NCBI RefSeq assembly: GCF_003332305.1
Contig: NZ_QOIO01000054.1
Span: 1 to 38,404 of the forward strand
Source of the DNA: Microvirga aerophila
GTDB taxonomy: Bacteria > Pseudomonadota > Alphaproteobacteria > Rhizobiales > Beijerinckiaceae
Direction: 5' to 3'
DNA length: 38,404 nucleotides
Shown here: piece after piece, positions 1 to 8,043 of the stretch
Layout of the letters: every line of letters starts with the position of its first letter
Numbering within the stretch: the first letter of the stretch is position 1
The notes under the pieces: generated by a model
Databases searched by the model: none
What the model was told of the DNA's origin: nothing
Seen by the model: the letters and a program-made list of their open reading frames with translations, nothing else
Position numbers and translations under genes: made by a program

Positions 1-155
1 GCTTCAGACGTGGACCTGAGAAGTCGCCATAGATGCGACGGACACTGGCCTCCCCGATCTTGGCGATCTCCTCAAAGAGACCATCGGCAATCCGTGGGGA
101 GGCGTTGTCAGCGTCGATCAGGACGGCAAGACGAGCCGACAGTGGTTCTGGCATT
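1..155 (-). CDS. NYN-domain (PIN-like) protein, 5' end only
   Basis: The reverse complement opens at an ATG at 155 and stays open to the window edge, giving about 51 residues. Shortly after the start comes a hydrophobic strand ending in LIDADNAS, followed by FEEIAKIGE and RRIYGDFSG. This is the first strand and helix of NYN-domain proteins (LabA/DUF88-like), where the Asp residues of the IDADN motif form part of the metal-binding nuclease site. The rest of the gene lies outside the window, so its length and any C-terminal RNA-binding domain cannot be seen. The ribosome site is weak. Family assignment is fairly firm; the RNA-degrading role is inferred from the family. Confidence 0.75.
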
Positions 156-210
156 GATGGGCTACTCGGCAGGTTCGGAGGTTAACTTACCAGACCATAA
201 AGAGGAGAAT

Positions 211-312
211 GTGCAGGAGGAAGTTCATGAGACAGGCTATTTCACTGTGAAGACCCTCCATACACAGAAATGCCCGACCTATACGATCCTCCCAGAGAAC
301 AGCCTGGGATAG
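211..312 (+). CDS. possible 33-residue ORF
   Basis: A GTG at 211 lies 3 bases after AGAGGAG and opens a 33-codon frame ending at 312. The product has no motif I recognise. The Shine-Dalgarno spacing is short and a second purine-rich stretch lies inside the frame. It may be non-coding leader sequence. The stretch 156-345 otherwise holds nothing I can support. Confidence 0.2.
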   Translation: MQEEVHETGYFTVKTLHTQKCPTYTILPENSLG

Positions 313-345
313 CGAGGGTCTATCGGCGAGATGACGGGCTGCTGT

Positions 346-537
346 TCAGTTCTCGTCGTCTTCCGGCAAGGACTCGATCTGCCCTATTCTCCAAGCGCGG
401 TGCCCCGCCCGCCGTTCCAGGGGCTCGACCTGTCGCAGAAGCTGTGTCGCGAGTGTTGCTTCGCGCCGAAAACCCTTGTCATCGAAGTCGCTCCCCAGGC
501 GCAGGTGCCTGTCACGGCCTCCCTCCTGAAAATCCAA
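346..537 (-). CDS. small hypothetical protein downstream of the cyclase
   Basis: A 63-residue charged frame starts at a TTG next to the stop of the cyclase gene (which ends at 540) and runs in the same direction. It is rich in Arg, Glu and Asp and has no recognised domain. A purine-rich AGGAGGGAGG sits inside the frame, so the true start may be further in or the frame may be spurious. Both strands are open here because of high GC, which lowers confidence. Confidence 0.3.
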   Translation of the reverse strand: MDFQEGGRDRHLRLGSDFDDKGFRREATLATQLLRQVEPLERRAGHRAWRIGQIESLPEDDEN

Positions 538-539
538 AA

Positions 540-2318
540 TTACTCAGGGAGACCAGCGCGACGGAGCCCTTCGCAGATGCGCTCAAGGACCTGACCTCGG
601 AAAGCCATTGCCGCACGAGCCCCTCTCACAGTGAGGTTGGGATATTCCTCAAGGAGTTTGCGGACGCTGGCCTCAGCTTTTTCTTGTTGTCCCGCATAGA
701 CGTAAGCTGGGGCAAGATGGCGATGTATCCAGATTGCTTTGGGGTTTGAGATCAAGCCCTTCTCAAAGAAGTCAACAGCGCGCTCATAGCGTCCAGCAAT
801 GAAGTTACACGATCCGATCCCGGTCTCGGAGTTAAACACCATGGGATCGAAGGGGCTTAGGCGGATTGCTCGCTCAAAGTGCTGGATAGCCGTCTCAGGA
901 TCGTCCAGGTAGTGGTGCAGGTAACCGCTGCGGTTCCAAGCCCAAGAGGAGTTTGGATCAAGACGAATGGCGGCATCCAGCATCTTCGCCGCTGCCATGA
1001 ACTCACCAGTGATTGTCAGAGCCGCTCCGAGAACCGTCAAAACAAACGGGTCATCTGAGGTTAAAACAGATGCAGCCTCTGCCAACCGAAGGGCCTCCCG
1101 CTTGTCCTCTTCGATGGTTGCGAACCAGTTGTAAATAACGCGCTGACCTTTGCACCAAGCGAGCAGCGAAAGTGCCAATGGGTAGGTTGGATCGAGTTGA
1201 AGTGCCTGCTCAAGCTGCCCTGTGGCTCTGACATTTGCATCCTTGCTTAAGGACCAAACATCGGGAAGGGCGCGCATCACCAAATCATATGCGTCCAGAT
1301 TGTCGGGTCGCTTGCGTTTGGCTCGTTCGATCTCGGCAGCGCGGACAGACGGCTGGATTGCTCCCACCACACTCGCAGTAATCTGGTCTTGGAGATCGAA
1401 CACATCTTCGGTTCGGCCATCATACTGCTCAGCCCACAGGTGAGCCCCTGTTACCGCGTCAACAAGCTGAGCGACGATCCGAATTCGACTGCCGGATTTC
1501 CGCACACTGCCTTCCAGGGCATAGCGCACCCCCAACTCCCGGCTGACTTGGCGAACATCAACGGCCTTGCCCTTGTAGGTAAAGGTGGATTTCCGCGCGA
1601 TCACGAAGAAGGAGCGAATGCGAGAAAGGGCAGCAGTGATCTCCTCCACAATGCCATCGGCAAAGTAGTCCTGCTCAAGGTCACCGCTCATGTTTGTGAA
1701 CGGAAGCACGGCAATTGACGGCTTGTCAGGAAAAGGAAGGACCTTCGTTGGCCCTACTGCCTGCGCCAAACCGGAGGAAGGCGAAGTTGGAGCCGCAACA
1801 CGGTAGACGCGGATTGGGTCGTTGATGCTCTTTACCTTTTGAGGCCCGAGATCGCTGAAGCCGACTGCCACGGCCTTTCGTACATAGCCATAGGTAGCTT
1901 CCGAGATGCAGATGCCACCTGGATCGGCAAGGCCCTCCAGTCGCGCGGCAATGTTGACCCCATCGCCCAACAGGTCACCGCCTCGGACCATCACGTCGCC
2001 GACATGGACTCCGATCCGAAACTGGAGGCGACTGCCCTCCGGAGTGCCTTGGGTCACTTGGGTAATGGCCTTCTGCACCTCGACCGCACATTGGACGGCA
2101 TCCACAGCACTGGGGAACTCGGCCAGAACACTATCCCCGGCTGTGTTGGCAATCCGTCCGCCATGTTCAGCGATCAGCCGGTCCATGATCTCGCGACAGG
2201 CGGTCAGAGTGCGGAGGGTGCCAACCTCGTCCTGGCTCATCAGGCGCGAATAGCCTGCTACATCGGCGGCAAAGATGGCCGCCAGCCGCCGCTCGACCTT
2301 GTGCTCCTGCGGGCTCAT
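540..2318 (-). CDS. class III adenylate/guanylate cyclase with TolB-like and TPR regions
   Basis: This 592-residue protein begins with a class III cyclase homology domain (about 10-175). The metal-binding aspartates are D19 in the FAADVAGYSR segment and D62 in the GDSVLAEF segment, and the VNIAARLEG helix carries the usual Asn and Arg. Residues about 199-300 (PSIAVLPF, DYFADGIVEEI, LEGSVRKSG) match the TolB-like amino-terminal fold found in many rhizobial cyclases. The remainder is TPR-like helical repeat (LDPNSSWAWNRSGYLHHYL). No membrane segment is visible, so it is probably cytosolic. It should convert ATP or GTP to the cyclic nucleotide in response to an unknown partner. It lies 87 bases downstream of a paralogue on the same strand, suggesting tandem duplication. 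The start has no strong ribosome site. Confidence 0.9.
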   Translation of the reverse strand: MSPQEHKVERRLAAIFAADVAGYSRLMSQDEVGTLRTLTACREIMDRLIAEHGGRIANTAGDSVLAEFPSAVDAVQCAVEVQKAITQVTQGTPEGSRLQFRIGVHVGDVMVRGGDLLGDGVNIAARLEGLADPGGICISEATYGYVRKAVAVGFSDLGPQKVKSINDPIRVYRVAAPTSPSSGLAQAVGPTKVLPFPDKPSIAVLPFTNMSGDLEQDYFADGIVEEITAALSRIRSFFVIARKSTFTYKGKAVDVRQVSRELGVRYALEGSVRKSGSRIRIVAQLVDAVTGAHLWAEQYDGRTEDVFDLQDQITASVVGAIQPSVRAAEIERAKRKRPDNLDAYDLVMRALPDVWSLSKDANVRATGQLEQALQLDPTYPLALSLLAWCKGQRVIYNWFATIEEDKREALRLAEAASVLTSDDPFVLTVLGAALTITGEFMAAAKMLDAAIRLDPNSSWAWNRSGYLHHYLDDPETAIQHFERAIRLSPFDPMVFNSETGIGSCNFIAGRYERAVDFFEKGLISNPKAIWIHRHLAPAYVYAGQQEKAEASVRKLLEEYPNLTVRGARAAMAFRGQVLERICEGLRRAGLPE

Positions 2319-2405
2319 CGGACGCCCGGCGTAACGATGCCTGCAAAGCTAAGTATCCAGCGTACCTCAACGGGCATGCGAACTCCTTCGGTTTTCGGAC
2401 AGGCA

Positions 2406-4172
2406 TCATTGGAACTTGCTATTTATAGCTTGGTGAATTGTGGTCTCCATCTGGTCGGCCCAAGTCGGATTGAACTGTGCAATCAGCCGTGTGAGATCGC
2501 CTCCTGTATCCGTCGAGGACTGTATCTCAGATAGAATGGAGCGAGTCTGCTGTACATCACCAAGCGAGGCGCAGCATAGGGCAGCGATTTTGAGCGGCGG
2601 GACCCACTGGGGCCGCAGCGTGAGGGCTCGTCGTGCGGTACTGAGACCCTTTTCGGGCTCATTCGCAAAGTAGTGAGCAACAGCCAGGAAGAACAACCAA
2701 CTGAAGTTCTGCGGGTCGAAAGGAGAGAGTCTCAAACCATATTCTAAGTTCTTGATCGCATCTCGGGTGTGCCCATCGTGGAGATACGCTACCCCAAGCA
2801 CAAGATGCCCAAGGGCGAAGCTGGGACTCAGGCTAACAGCCCGCTGTGCGGCACGGATGGCTATTTCCGACTTGCTTCCAAACGCGTGGGTGATCGCGAC
2901 TGCGTAGTGCGAATAAGGGTTCTTCTCGTCAAGCTGTACCGCTCTTAGCGCTGCTGTCATGCCATTCCGCAGGGCGGCTGCCGGATCGCCACTCCATCCA
3001 TAAACGGCAAGACCAGCCTCTGTTCGAGCGAGCCAAATGTACCCGTCTGCTGAACCGGGCTCGACTTCGATAGCCTTGAGGAAAAGCTCCCGCGCAATCC
3101 GGTGCGACTCGGGCTTGATCTTGTGGAACTCCCACATGCCGCGCCGAACAAGGTCCCAAGCCGTCAGGCTCTGGGGGCGTTCAGCGCCCCTTTGTCCCTC
3201 TTTCTTGAGCAGTTCGGGTTCGATGGTTCCAGCCACCTCCTCTGCAATTTCATCTTGGAGCGCAAGGATGTCGCTGACATCACGGTCGTACCGTTCCGCC
3301 CAGATGGAGCCTCCTGTCTCGGCCTCGGTGAGTTGGGCCGAGATACGGACGTGGTTGCCACTGCGACGTACACTGCCGCTGAGGATATAACGGACGCCCA
3401 ACCGGCGAGCGACTTGATCCGTCTCAATGGCCTTGCCCTTGAAAGCGAAGGAGGAGTTGCGGGCGGTCACGAACAGCCAGCGGGTCTTGGCAAGGGCGGT
3501 GATAATGTCATCCGTGATCCCATCAGCAAAATACTCTTGCTCCGGGTCGCCGCTCAAGTTCGCGAATGGCAGAACTCCGATGGAGGGCTTGTCAGTATGG
3601 TTCGGGCTCGCTCGCGCTGCCCTTGGCTCACGAACGGATATCTCTCCACTCCTCAAGGCGTAGACGCGCACAGGACGGGCAATGTTTTTGAGGCGCTGCT
3701 CGCCGCGATCCTCGAAGGGCAACGACAGCTTACCCTCAAGCTCGTCGAATACCTTGCCCGAGATGCAGATGCCACCGGGATCGGCGATGCTCTCAAGCCG
3801 AACGGCGACGTTCACACTGTCGCCGAGAATATCGCCATCTTCCGTGGTGACAACATCGCCCAGGTTGATGCCCATGCGTACCTGGATATCTTGCCCCTGA
3901 TGGGGCCGCTCTGCGATCCCAGCCTGAGCTTCCACAGCACATAGGACAGCTTCGACTGGACTGGCGAACTCTACGAGTGCTCCGTCGCCCATGGTCTTCA
4001 CCATGCGCCCGCCGTGCCGTGCGGCGGCAGGTTCGATGATTTCGGAGAAGATTGCTTGGATCGCGGAGAGCGTACCAGCCTCGTCTGCTTCCATCAGCCC
4101 TGACGCGCCAACCACATCGGTCGCGAGGACGGCAACCAATCGCCGCTCAATCTTGCGCTCCTTGCGATCCAT
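2406..4172 (-). CDS. class III adenylate/guanylate cyclase with TolB-like and TPR regions (paralogue)
   Basis: This 588-residue protein has the same three-part layout as its downstream neighbour: cyclase domain (D19 in LATDVVGASG, D63 in GDGALVEF), a TolB-like segment (IGVLPFANLSGD, EYFADGITDDI, LSGSVRRSG) and C-terminal TPR helices. The open frame continues 65 codons upstream, but the ATG at 4172 is preferred because GAGGG lies 5 bases ahead and because MDRKERKIERRL matches the start of the neighbour. Two cyclases of one architecture in tandem suggest either dose or different inputs sensed by the diverged TPR parts. The catalytic residues appear intact in both. Confidence 0.9.
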   Translation of the reverse strand: MDRKERKIERRLVAVLATDVVGASGLMEADEAGTLSAIQAIFSEIIEPAAARHGGRMVKTMGDGALVEFASPVEAVLCAVEAQAGIAERPHQGQDIQVRMGINLGDVVTTEDGDILGDSVNVAVRLESIADPGGICISGKVFDELEGKLSLPFEDRGEQRLKNIARPVRVYALRSGEISVREPRAARASPNHTDKPSIGVLPFANLSGDPEQEYFADGITDDIITALAKTRWLFVTARNSSFAFKGKAIETDQVARRLGVRYILSGSVRRSGNHVRISAQLTEAETGGSIWAERYDRDVSDILALQDEIAEEVAGTIEPELLKKEGQRGAERPQSLTAWDLVRRGMWEFHKIKPESHRIARELFLKAIEVEPGSADGYIWLARTEAGLAVYGWSGDPAAALRNGMTAALRAVQLDEKNPYSHYAVAITHAFGSKSEIAIRAAQRAVSLSPSFALGHLVLGVAYLHDGHTRDAIKNLEYGLRLSPFDPQNFSWLFFLAVAHYFANEPEKGLSTARRALTLRPQWVPPLKIAALCCASLGDVQQTRSILSEIQSSTDTGGDLTRLIAQFNPTWADQMETTIHQAINSKFQ

Positions 4173-4296
4173 GGGACCCTCGGTGCAGTTGCTGAGTGGA
4201 TTGTGCTTCTGGCTGAGCGGGGTGTCCAGCCTGCAATGCCATGCGCGATGCTTTAAAAGCCAAGGTTTACTGGGAGAGGCAGAACGGCCGTCTGTG

Positions 4297-4725
4297 CTAC
4301 TTGTTCGTGTTCCAGATGTCGGTGGCAAGTTTCCAGTCGGCTCCGACCTTCTCCCAGACGACCACATACTTGCCGGTGATCTGCTGCGTTTGTGCCCCTT
4401 TGGCCCGGAGAGAAAAGGTCCCGATCTCTCGGGCTGCGTTGTCTCCGAGCGGCTTTACGTCCACCGCTGTCAGCTTGATGTCGCCAATCTGCTCCGTGGC
4501 AGATTTCCAGAATGTCAGGATCGCGTTCCTGCCCATTACTATCTCGGCCCCAGGTGGCAGGACGACTGCATCTTCGGTGTAGTGGGCAGCGACTGCCGCG
4601 ATGTCGCCAGTGTTGAAGGCTTTCGCGAACTGATCGTTCAGGTTTTGAATGGTCGCCCGATCCTGCCCCATAGCAGAAACTGGGAGGCACAGGCAGATGG
4701 CTGTCAGCAGGGCCTGGACGCGCAT
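4297..4725 (-). CDS. secreted SnoaL-like / DUF4440 protein
   Basis: A 142-residue protein with a short signal peptide (MRVQALLTAICLCLPVSAMG) followed by a single NTF2-like alpha+beta domain. Typical elements are the N-terminal helix with FAKAFNTGD, HYTEDAVVLPPG, and the C-terminal strands VVVWEKVG and WKLATDIW. Such SgcJ/EcaC/DUF4440 proteins bind small ligands or act as simple isomerases, but no substrate can be deduced. It is on the same strand and 124 bases upstream of the second cyclase gene, so they may share a transcript. Confidence 0.8.
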   Translation of the reverse strand: MRVQALLTAICLCLPVSAMGQDRATIQNLNDQFAKAFNTGDIAAVAAHYTEDAVVLPPGAEIVMGRNAILTFWKSATEQIGDIKLTAVDVKPLGDNAAREIGTFSLRAKGAQTQQITGKYVVVWEKVGADWKLATDIWNTNK

Positions 4726-4873
4726 GATCTGCCTCTCCGAGCCATAAGGCGCAGGATCATCATATCACGGGTGGCATGCGCCGACATTGAACCTGCAACT
4801 ACCCACTCGGGATGAGATGTTTTCATCTGGTTCGATATGGTTTCATGCTTCACCTGATGAACGGGAGAAAGCT

Positions 4874-5011
4874 ATGGCTGGTAAAGCTCGCATGAGACCG
4901 TCGTGGAAGAAGCACACGGTTCGCTGGAAACAGGTCGTTGCCCCAGCCAAGACGTTGGAAGGACAGAAGGACCTTGCCAAGAAGCACCGCTACGCCAACC
5001 GTCACGGTTAG
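4874..5011 (+). CDS. possible small basic protein (45 aa)
   Basis: An ATG at 4874 follows GGGAG at a spacing of about 6 bases and gives a 45-residue Lys/Arg-rich product without recognised domain. It ends by overlapping the 3' end of the opposing microprotein gene by four bases. Composition and Shine-Dalgarno are its only support. Confidence 0.3.
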   Translation: MAGKARMRPSWKKHTVRWKQVVAPAKTLEGQKDLAKKHRYANRHG

Positions 5012-5142
5012 CCATAGACGATGCCCTGGAGGCTCTTCAGGGCCGAATTGCAGCGCTCGATATGACTGTTGGCTCGCTGCTGCATATCCACGGTGTTGCG
5101 GCAGGGACTGTCCACCTCCTGCTTGCAGAACGGACAGATCAT
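5008..5142 (-). CDS. Cys/His microprotein (CxxC family), copy 1
   Basis: A 44-residue protein with C3, C6, C14, H27 and C31, spaced as in two other frames of this window (5737-5901 and 20625-20837). The arrangement CxxC-x7-C-x12-H-x3-C looks like a small zinc-binding unit followed by a helix (QQRANSHIERCNSALKS). The longer open frame begins at 5256, but the ATG at 5142 has GGAG 7 bases upstream and matches the start of copy 2. The function is unknown. Conservation of five metal-type ligands across three copies is the main evidence that it is a real gene. Confidence 0.7.
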   Translation of the reverse strand: MICPFCKQEVDSPCRNTVDMQQRANSHIERCNSALKSLQGIVYG

Positions 5143-5255
5143 GAGCTTGCTCCAACTGCACGCGATTTTGGAGCCAACGTGAGGGCAGAGTCGCGGTTCC
5201 GCTAAGCGCTGCGCCGTCCGACCAGCGTTTCTGCCCCTAACAGGTTTGGCTTTCA

Positions 5256-5442
5256 TTGACCCGTGTCATACGGGTGAGAATGCGCAAGAAAGCTCACGAA
5301 ATTCCGGAACCTGTTGGACGCTCATAGATTATCAACACATGCGGACCCGTCATATCCCCGCATTCCCCTTGTGCGACGGGTCTAAGACTTACGAGATGCA
5401 GATTGCTCGACCCGGCGCTTGAAAAAGCAGCCGGGTTTCTTT
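5256..5442 (+). ncRNA. candidate small RNA ending in an intrinsic terminator
   Basis: The interval has no credible frame but holds consecutive hairpins on the plus strand. ACCCGT/ACGGGT lies near 5259-5275, GACCCGTC/GACGGGTC pairs 5344-5351 with 5375-5382, and a strong terminator lies at 5410-5436. A TTGACC at 5256 could be a -35 box, but its -10 partner is poor. No upstream plus-strand gene needs this terminator except the doubtful 45-residue ORF, which suggests an independent transcript. I do not recognise a named RNA family. Confidence 0.4.
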
Positions 5443-5443
5443 T
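5410..5443 (+). terminator. Rho-independent terminator
   Basis: ACCCGGC (5410-5416) pairs perfectly with GCCGGGT (5430-5436) across a 13-base A-rich loop and is followed by TTCTTTT. This is a 7-bp GC-rich stem with a U tract for plus-strand transcription. Confidence 0.8.
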
Positions 5444-5736
5444 GATCTCTTTTCGCAAAATCGATCCTGCTCAGAGGCGATCCTAGCCAATGACAGAATG
5501 AGCCGTTGAGCGTCAGATTAACCTTTGGATTTTCTCTGCACCCTGGCTGAAGCTTTCCTGGGCGAACGACTTTGACTGCCGGGCCGCCCTTTTGGCTTCG
5601 TCATCTCGTTCAACATAGCCTTCTGCTGACGGTACATCTCTGCCGTCCAGAGCCCACGGGCAGCACCAGCCCAGGTGCTTGCGGCACTAAGCTAGAAGCT
5701 GAGCCAAGGGTTCTTTGCCATCTCGACCTCTGTCTT

Positions 5737-5901
5737 TCAGATGCTCCCGGCGCTCTGACCGTCACTGGGATTGATCCCGTCGCTCATATCGTCCTTGAGC
5801 GCCTTCTCGCAGCGCTCCACGTGGCTCATGGCTCGCTGCCGCATCTCCTGTGTGTTGTGACAGGGGTCGTTCACATCCAGGTGGCAGTATTGGCACATCA
5901 T
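5737..5901 (-). CDS. Cys/His microprotein (CxxC family), copy 2
   Basis: A 54-residue frame with two consecutive ATG codons at the start and AAGGA about 12 bases upstream. C3, C6, C14, H27 and C31 occur at exactly the positions of copy 1, and the shared core includes the PC-x-NT segment, the QRA triplet and the helix around VERCEKALK. A short Asp/Ser-rich tail replaces the tail of the other copies. It is probably a metal-binding microprotein of unknown role. A tail remnant of another small gene lies 75 bases upstream on the same strand. Confidence 0.7.
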   Translation of the reverse strand: MMCQYCHLDVNDPCHNTQEMRQRAMSHVERCEKALKDDMSDGINPSDGQSAGSI

Positions 5902-5975
5902 CGGCTTGGCCTTTCCTTTGACGAAGGCGTGTCACGCCAACAGAGCTATGAGGGTTAGAGTTCCCTGTGCTCCAC

Positions 5976-6098
5976 TTATCGCCTTCCACCCTGAACAATC
6001 GTGAGCTTTTGCACCATCGGCGGGAGGTGTGGGGGGTGAGAACCAGTCTTAATAGATGCCGAAACAATCCCGAACCGGCTTCGTGAGCCGCTCTTCGG
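5976..6098 (-). pseudogene. C-terminal remnant of the small gene intact at 28413-28724 (remnant a)
   Basis: A minus-strand frame reading LPPMVQKLTIVQGGRR then stop corresponds to the C-terminus of the 103-residue protein at 28413-28724 (LPPMMRKLTVIQGGKT). Similarity extends weakly upstream (SGSRSRF against SGSKARF). No start codon or N-terminal half with its Cys motif is found, because the frame runs into the PRC-barrel gene. It is a truncated relic. Confidence 0.6.
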
Positions 6099-6164
6099 GT
6101 TTAAGTCCTGGTCCCCTGAGAGAACCGGGAACGGAATGCCTTTGCCGCTTGCCTGTCGAGAGCG

Positions 6165-6944
6165 TCACGGAAAGAGCCAGTAGTAGGTCACCTGATAATA
6201 GTCGTGCAGGTCCTGCTCGCTCTCCCGATCCGGCCAGTCCTGACCGCGAGCACGAGAGAGACTCGGCGCGCTCCGAAGCTGCTCTGCGGTGATCTGGAAA
6301 CGATAGCCTCCCAGGTCGGGGTCGTAATCGAGCATGCCCCAAGGAACAGCGTACTCCTTCGCGCCCACGCCGAAAAAGCCGCCAAACGACATCACGGCAT
6401 AGGCCACACGTCCACTGATCTTGTCGATCATGACCCGCTCGACTGTGCCGATACGCTTGCCACTCCGGTCGTAGACCGCAGTTCCTTCCACTCGGTCGCT
6501 CTCGATCAGAGGCTTGCCTGAGCGCTGACCAGGGTAGTCCCTGCGGGTCCTGCCACGCTCCTGGCTCCTGGTCTGACCTCCCATGATCCAGGCCAGCCCG
6601 AGGCCGACCGCGCCAACCGCCAGCAGCGATACGAGCGGGGCTTCCGTGATCTGGTGTCCGACAGCCTGTGTGGCTCGTTGATAGTAGCGCTGGGCCTCAG
6701 GATACCGGTTGCCAACTTCGCGGACATACTGCTGACCTTGATCGTAAGCACCACGGGCCACATCGGAGGCACGGCTGGCAACATCAGCAGCCGTATTCCT
6801 GGCCTGATCAACCAAGCTTTCGGTCGAATCTCTGCTCTCCTGAGCGTTACCTTGGGAGCCGGGCCCATGACCACCCGCTCGGTTTGCCACATCGGACTGA
6901 GTATTCCCAGCTTGACCGGGTTCCATTCCCTGTTTCTCGTCCAT
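6165..6944 (-). CDS. membrane-anchored PRC-barrel domain protein
   Basis: A 259-residue protein. The polar Gln/Gly-rich N-terminus and an amphipathic helix (about 44-95) lead into a hydrophobic segment at 103-122 (LVSLLAVGAVGLGLAWIM), an organisation like ElaB/DUF883 stress proteins. Residues about 143-225 form a PRC-barrel (PLIESDRVEGTAVYD, GRVAYAVMSFGGFFGVG, YAVPWGMLDYD), closely related to the PRC genes at 14612 and 32791. The open frame extends 18 codons upstream, but the ATG at 6944 has AGGAGAG at good spacing. It probably sits at the inner membrane. PRC barrels in such proteins have no settled function. A TGAAC-N17-CGTT site lies about 55 bases upstream. Confidence 0.85.
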   Translation of the reverse strand: MDEKQGMEPGQAGNTQSDVANRAGGHGPGSQGNAQESRDSTESLVDQARNTAADVASRASDVARGAYDQGQQYVREVGNRYPEAQRYYQRATQAVGHQITEAPLVSLLAVGAVGLGLAWIMGGQTRSQERGRTRRDYPGQRSGKPLIESDRVEGTAVYDRSGKRIGTVERVMIDKISGRVAYAVMSFGGFFGVGAKEYAVPWGMLDYDPDLGGYRFQITAEQLRSAPSLSRARGQDWPDRESEQDLHDYYQVTYYWLFP

Positions 6945-6996
6945 GATCACTCTCCTGTTGAGATGACGATCCGACTTCGTTGACTGATGGCAGTCC

Positions 6997-7022
6997 AACG
7001 CCTACGACCAGTCTCTCGTTCA
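6997..7022 (-). promoter_or_regulatory. weak sigma-EcfG-like promoter before the PRC-barrel gene
   Basis: On the minus strand TGAAC (7022-7018) is followed after 17 bases by CGTT (7000-6997). The known EcfG consensus is GGAAC-N16/17-CGTT, so there is one mismatch in the -35 part. It lies upstream of the gene starting at 6944. The rest of 6945-7253 contains no gene I can support. Confidence 0.4.
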
Positions 7023-7253
7023 GCGGACCTTGAGGCTTGGCTGCGGTGCATTGGATGTACCGCTTGCAACAGCAGTCATACAGTGTTGGACCTGCCCCTG
7101 ATCGTCATGGCGCACCCAGACAGACATCCTGCGTCTGGTGGCAGATCAAGGCGGGAAGCGGCAATCTGGACGCTTCAAGTTGTGCCCAGTCTACGATAAA
7201 GGCATCCTGAAGTATCAGGTGACCATGCTTTAATACAGGAAGGGAATACCTCT

Positions 7254-7667
7254 TTGACGATTGCTATCGGTGATGTAGTGCGCATCCATTATCATCCTCC
7301 AGGCCAGACAAAGAGCTTTGTTGAAGGCGTGGTAAGTCGAGCAGATGTGATGACCGAACCGGGGCGGATGTTCGTCATCGATGTTACCTCGGATATCATT
7401 TATGACAGAGAACAGCCCTTCAGACCCGGCTACCAGGATTATATCTTGTATGAGCCTCGGCAAGACTTTCTAGGTCGCATCGAGTTGTTGCCCCGGACTG
7501 AGGAGGCCAAGCCAAAGGATGTCGCTGGATCACCATCTGGCCTGGAACCTGAACTGAAGCACGTAGCTGAGCAAGAGATTGCTCCAGAGCCAGCGCAGCC
7601 TAATAATCAGGATGCCTCACGAGGGGTGGGCACGGTGCTGAGCGCACTGTTCGGGCGGCGAGCTTAG
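7254..7667 (+). CDS. hypothetical protein with a small beta-barrel-like N-terminus
   Basis: A 137-residue protein starting at TTG (7254) with AGGAAGGG 8 bases upstream. No ATG is available in frame nearby. The N-terminal half (GDVVRIHYHPP, FVEGVVSRADV, MFVIDVTSDIIYD) reads like a short SH3-like beta fold. The C-terminal half is Pro/Glu-rich and probably disordered, ending in VLSALFGRRA. I do not recognise a named family. It is flanked by the PRC-barrel gene (divergent) and a frameshifted gene (convergent). Confidence 0.65.
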   Translation: MTIAIGDVVRIHYHPPGQTKSFVEGVVSRADVMTEPGRMFVIDVTSDIIYDREQPFRPGYQDYILYEPRQDFLGRIELLPRTEEAKPKDVAGSPSGLEPELKHVAEQEIAPEPAQPNNQDASRGVGTVLSALFGRRA

Positions 7668-7687
7668 CGGAACCAGTCGGCTTGTCG

Positions 7688-7901
7688 TTATGCCGCCTTC
7701 TGGGTCTGAGCCATTTTGAGAGTTTCAAGGGCAGACTTCAGGGCTCCCCGGTAACCGCTGGCCTGGATGAGCAGTGTCATGAACATCGCCTCTGGCAGAT
7801 CAGGGTGACGGGTGACGGAAGCCGTTGAGCAGGCTCTCATCCTTGATGAACCCGTTGCGCACCATCGCGGCCACAAACTGCTTCTCGGTCAAATCACGCA
7901 T
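7688..7901 (-). pseudogene. small gene split by a 7-bp tandem duplication
   Basis: From the ATG at 7901 the minus strand encodes MRDLTEKQFVAAMVRNGF and continues to FRHP, then stops after three codons. The other frame resumes with PDLPEAMFMTLL and ends in MAQTQKAA. At the junction the 7-mer GGTGACG occurs twice in tandem (7804-7810 and 7811-7817). Removing one copy restores a single frame of exactly 68 codons plus stop. The intact product would be a small, mostly helical protein of unknown function. The duplication is either a true frameshift mutation or a sequencing or assembly error. Confidence 0.7.
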
Positions 7902-8043
7902 CCGGTGCACTTCTTCGATTTGGCCCCTAGCGGGGCTGACGACCCGTTCCTACTCGGAAGGTCGTAACGTGTATACTCCGGTCGAGCCGTCAAAGACGGC
8001 GATTGGATTGCAGCCCACCATGGATTCGTTGAGGGTCACGATC

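Noticed and set aside
1839..2534. 231-codon plus-strand frame
   Set aside because: Antisense to the conserved cyclase domain; no motif or start signal.
3102..3944. 280-codon plus-strand frame
   Set aside because: It is antisense to the second cyclase, has no ribosome site, and its codon pattern mirrors the real gene.
3991..4815. 274-codon plus-strand frame
   Set aside because: Antisense to the cyclase start and the SnoaL-like gene, both of which have clear domains.
5572..5736. 39-residue basic minus-strand frame (MYRQQKAMLNEMTKPKGRPG...)
   Set aside because: It has no ribosome site and no relatives in the window; too little to call.
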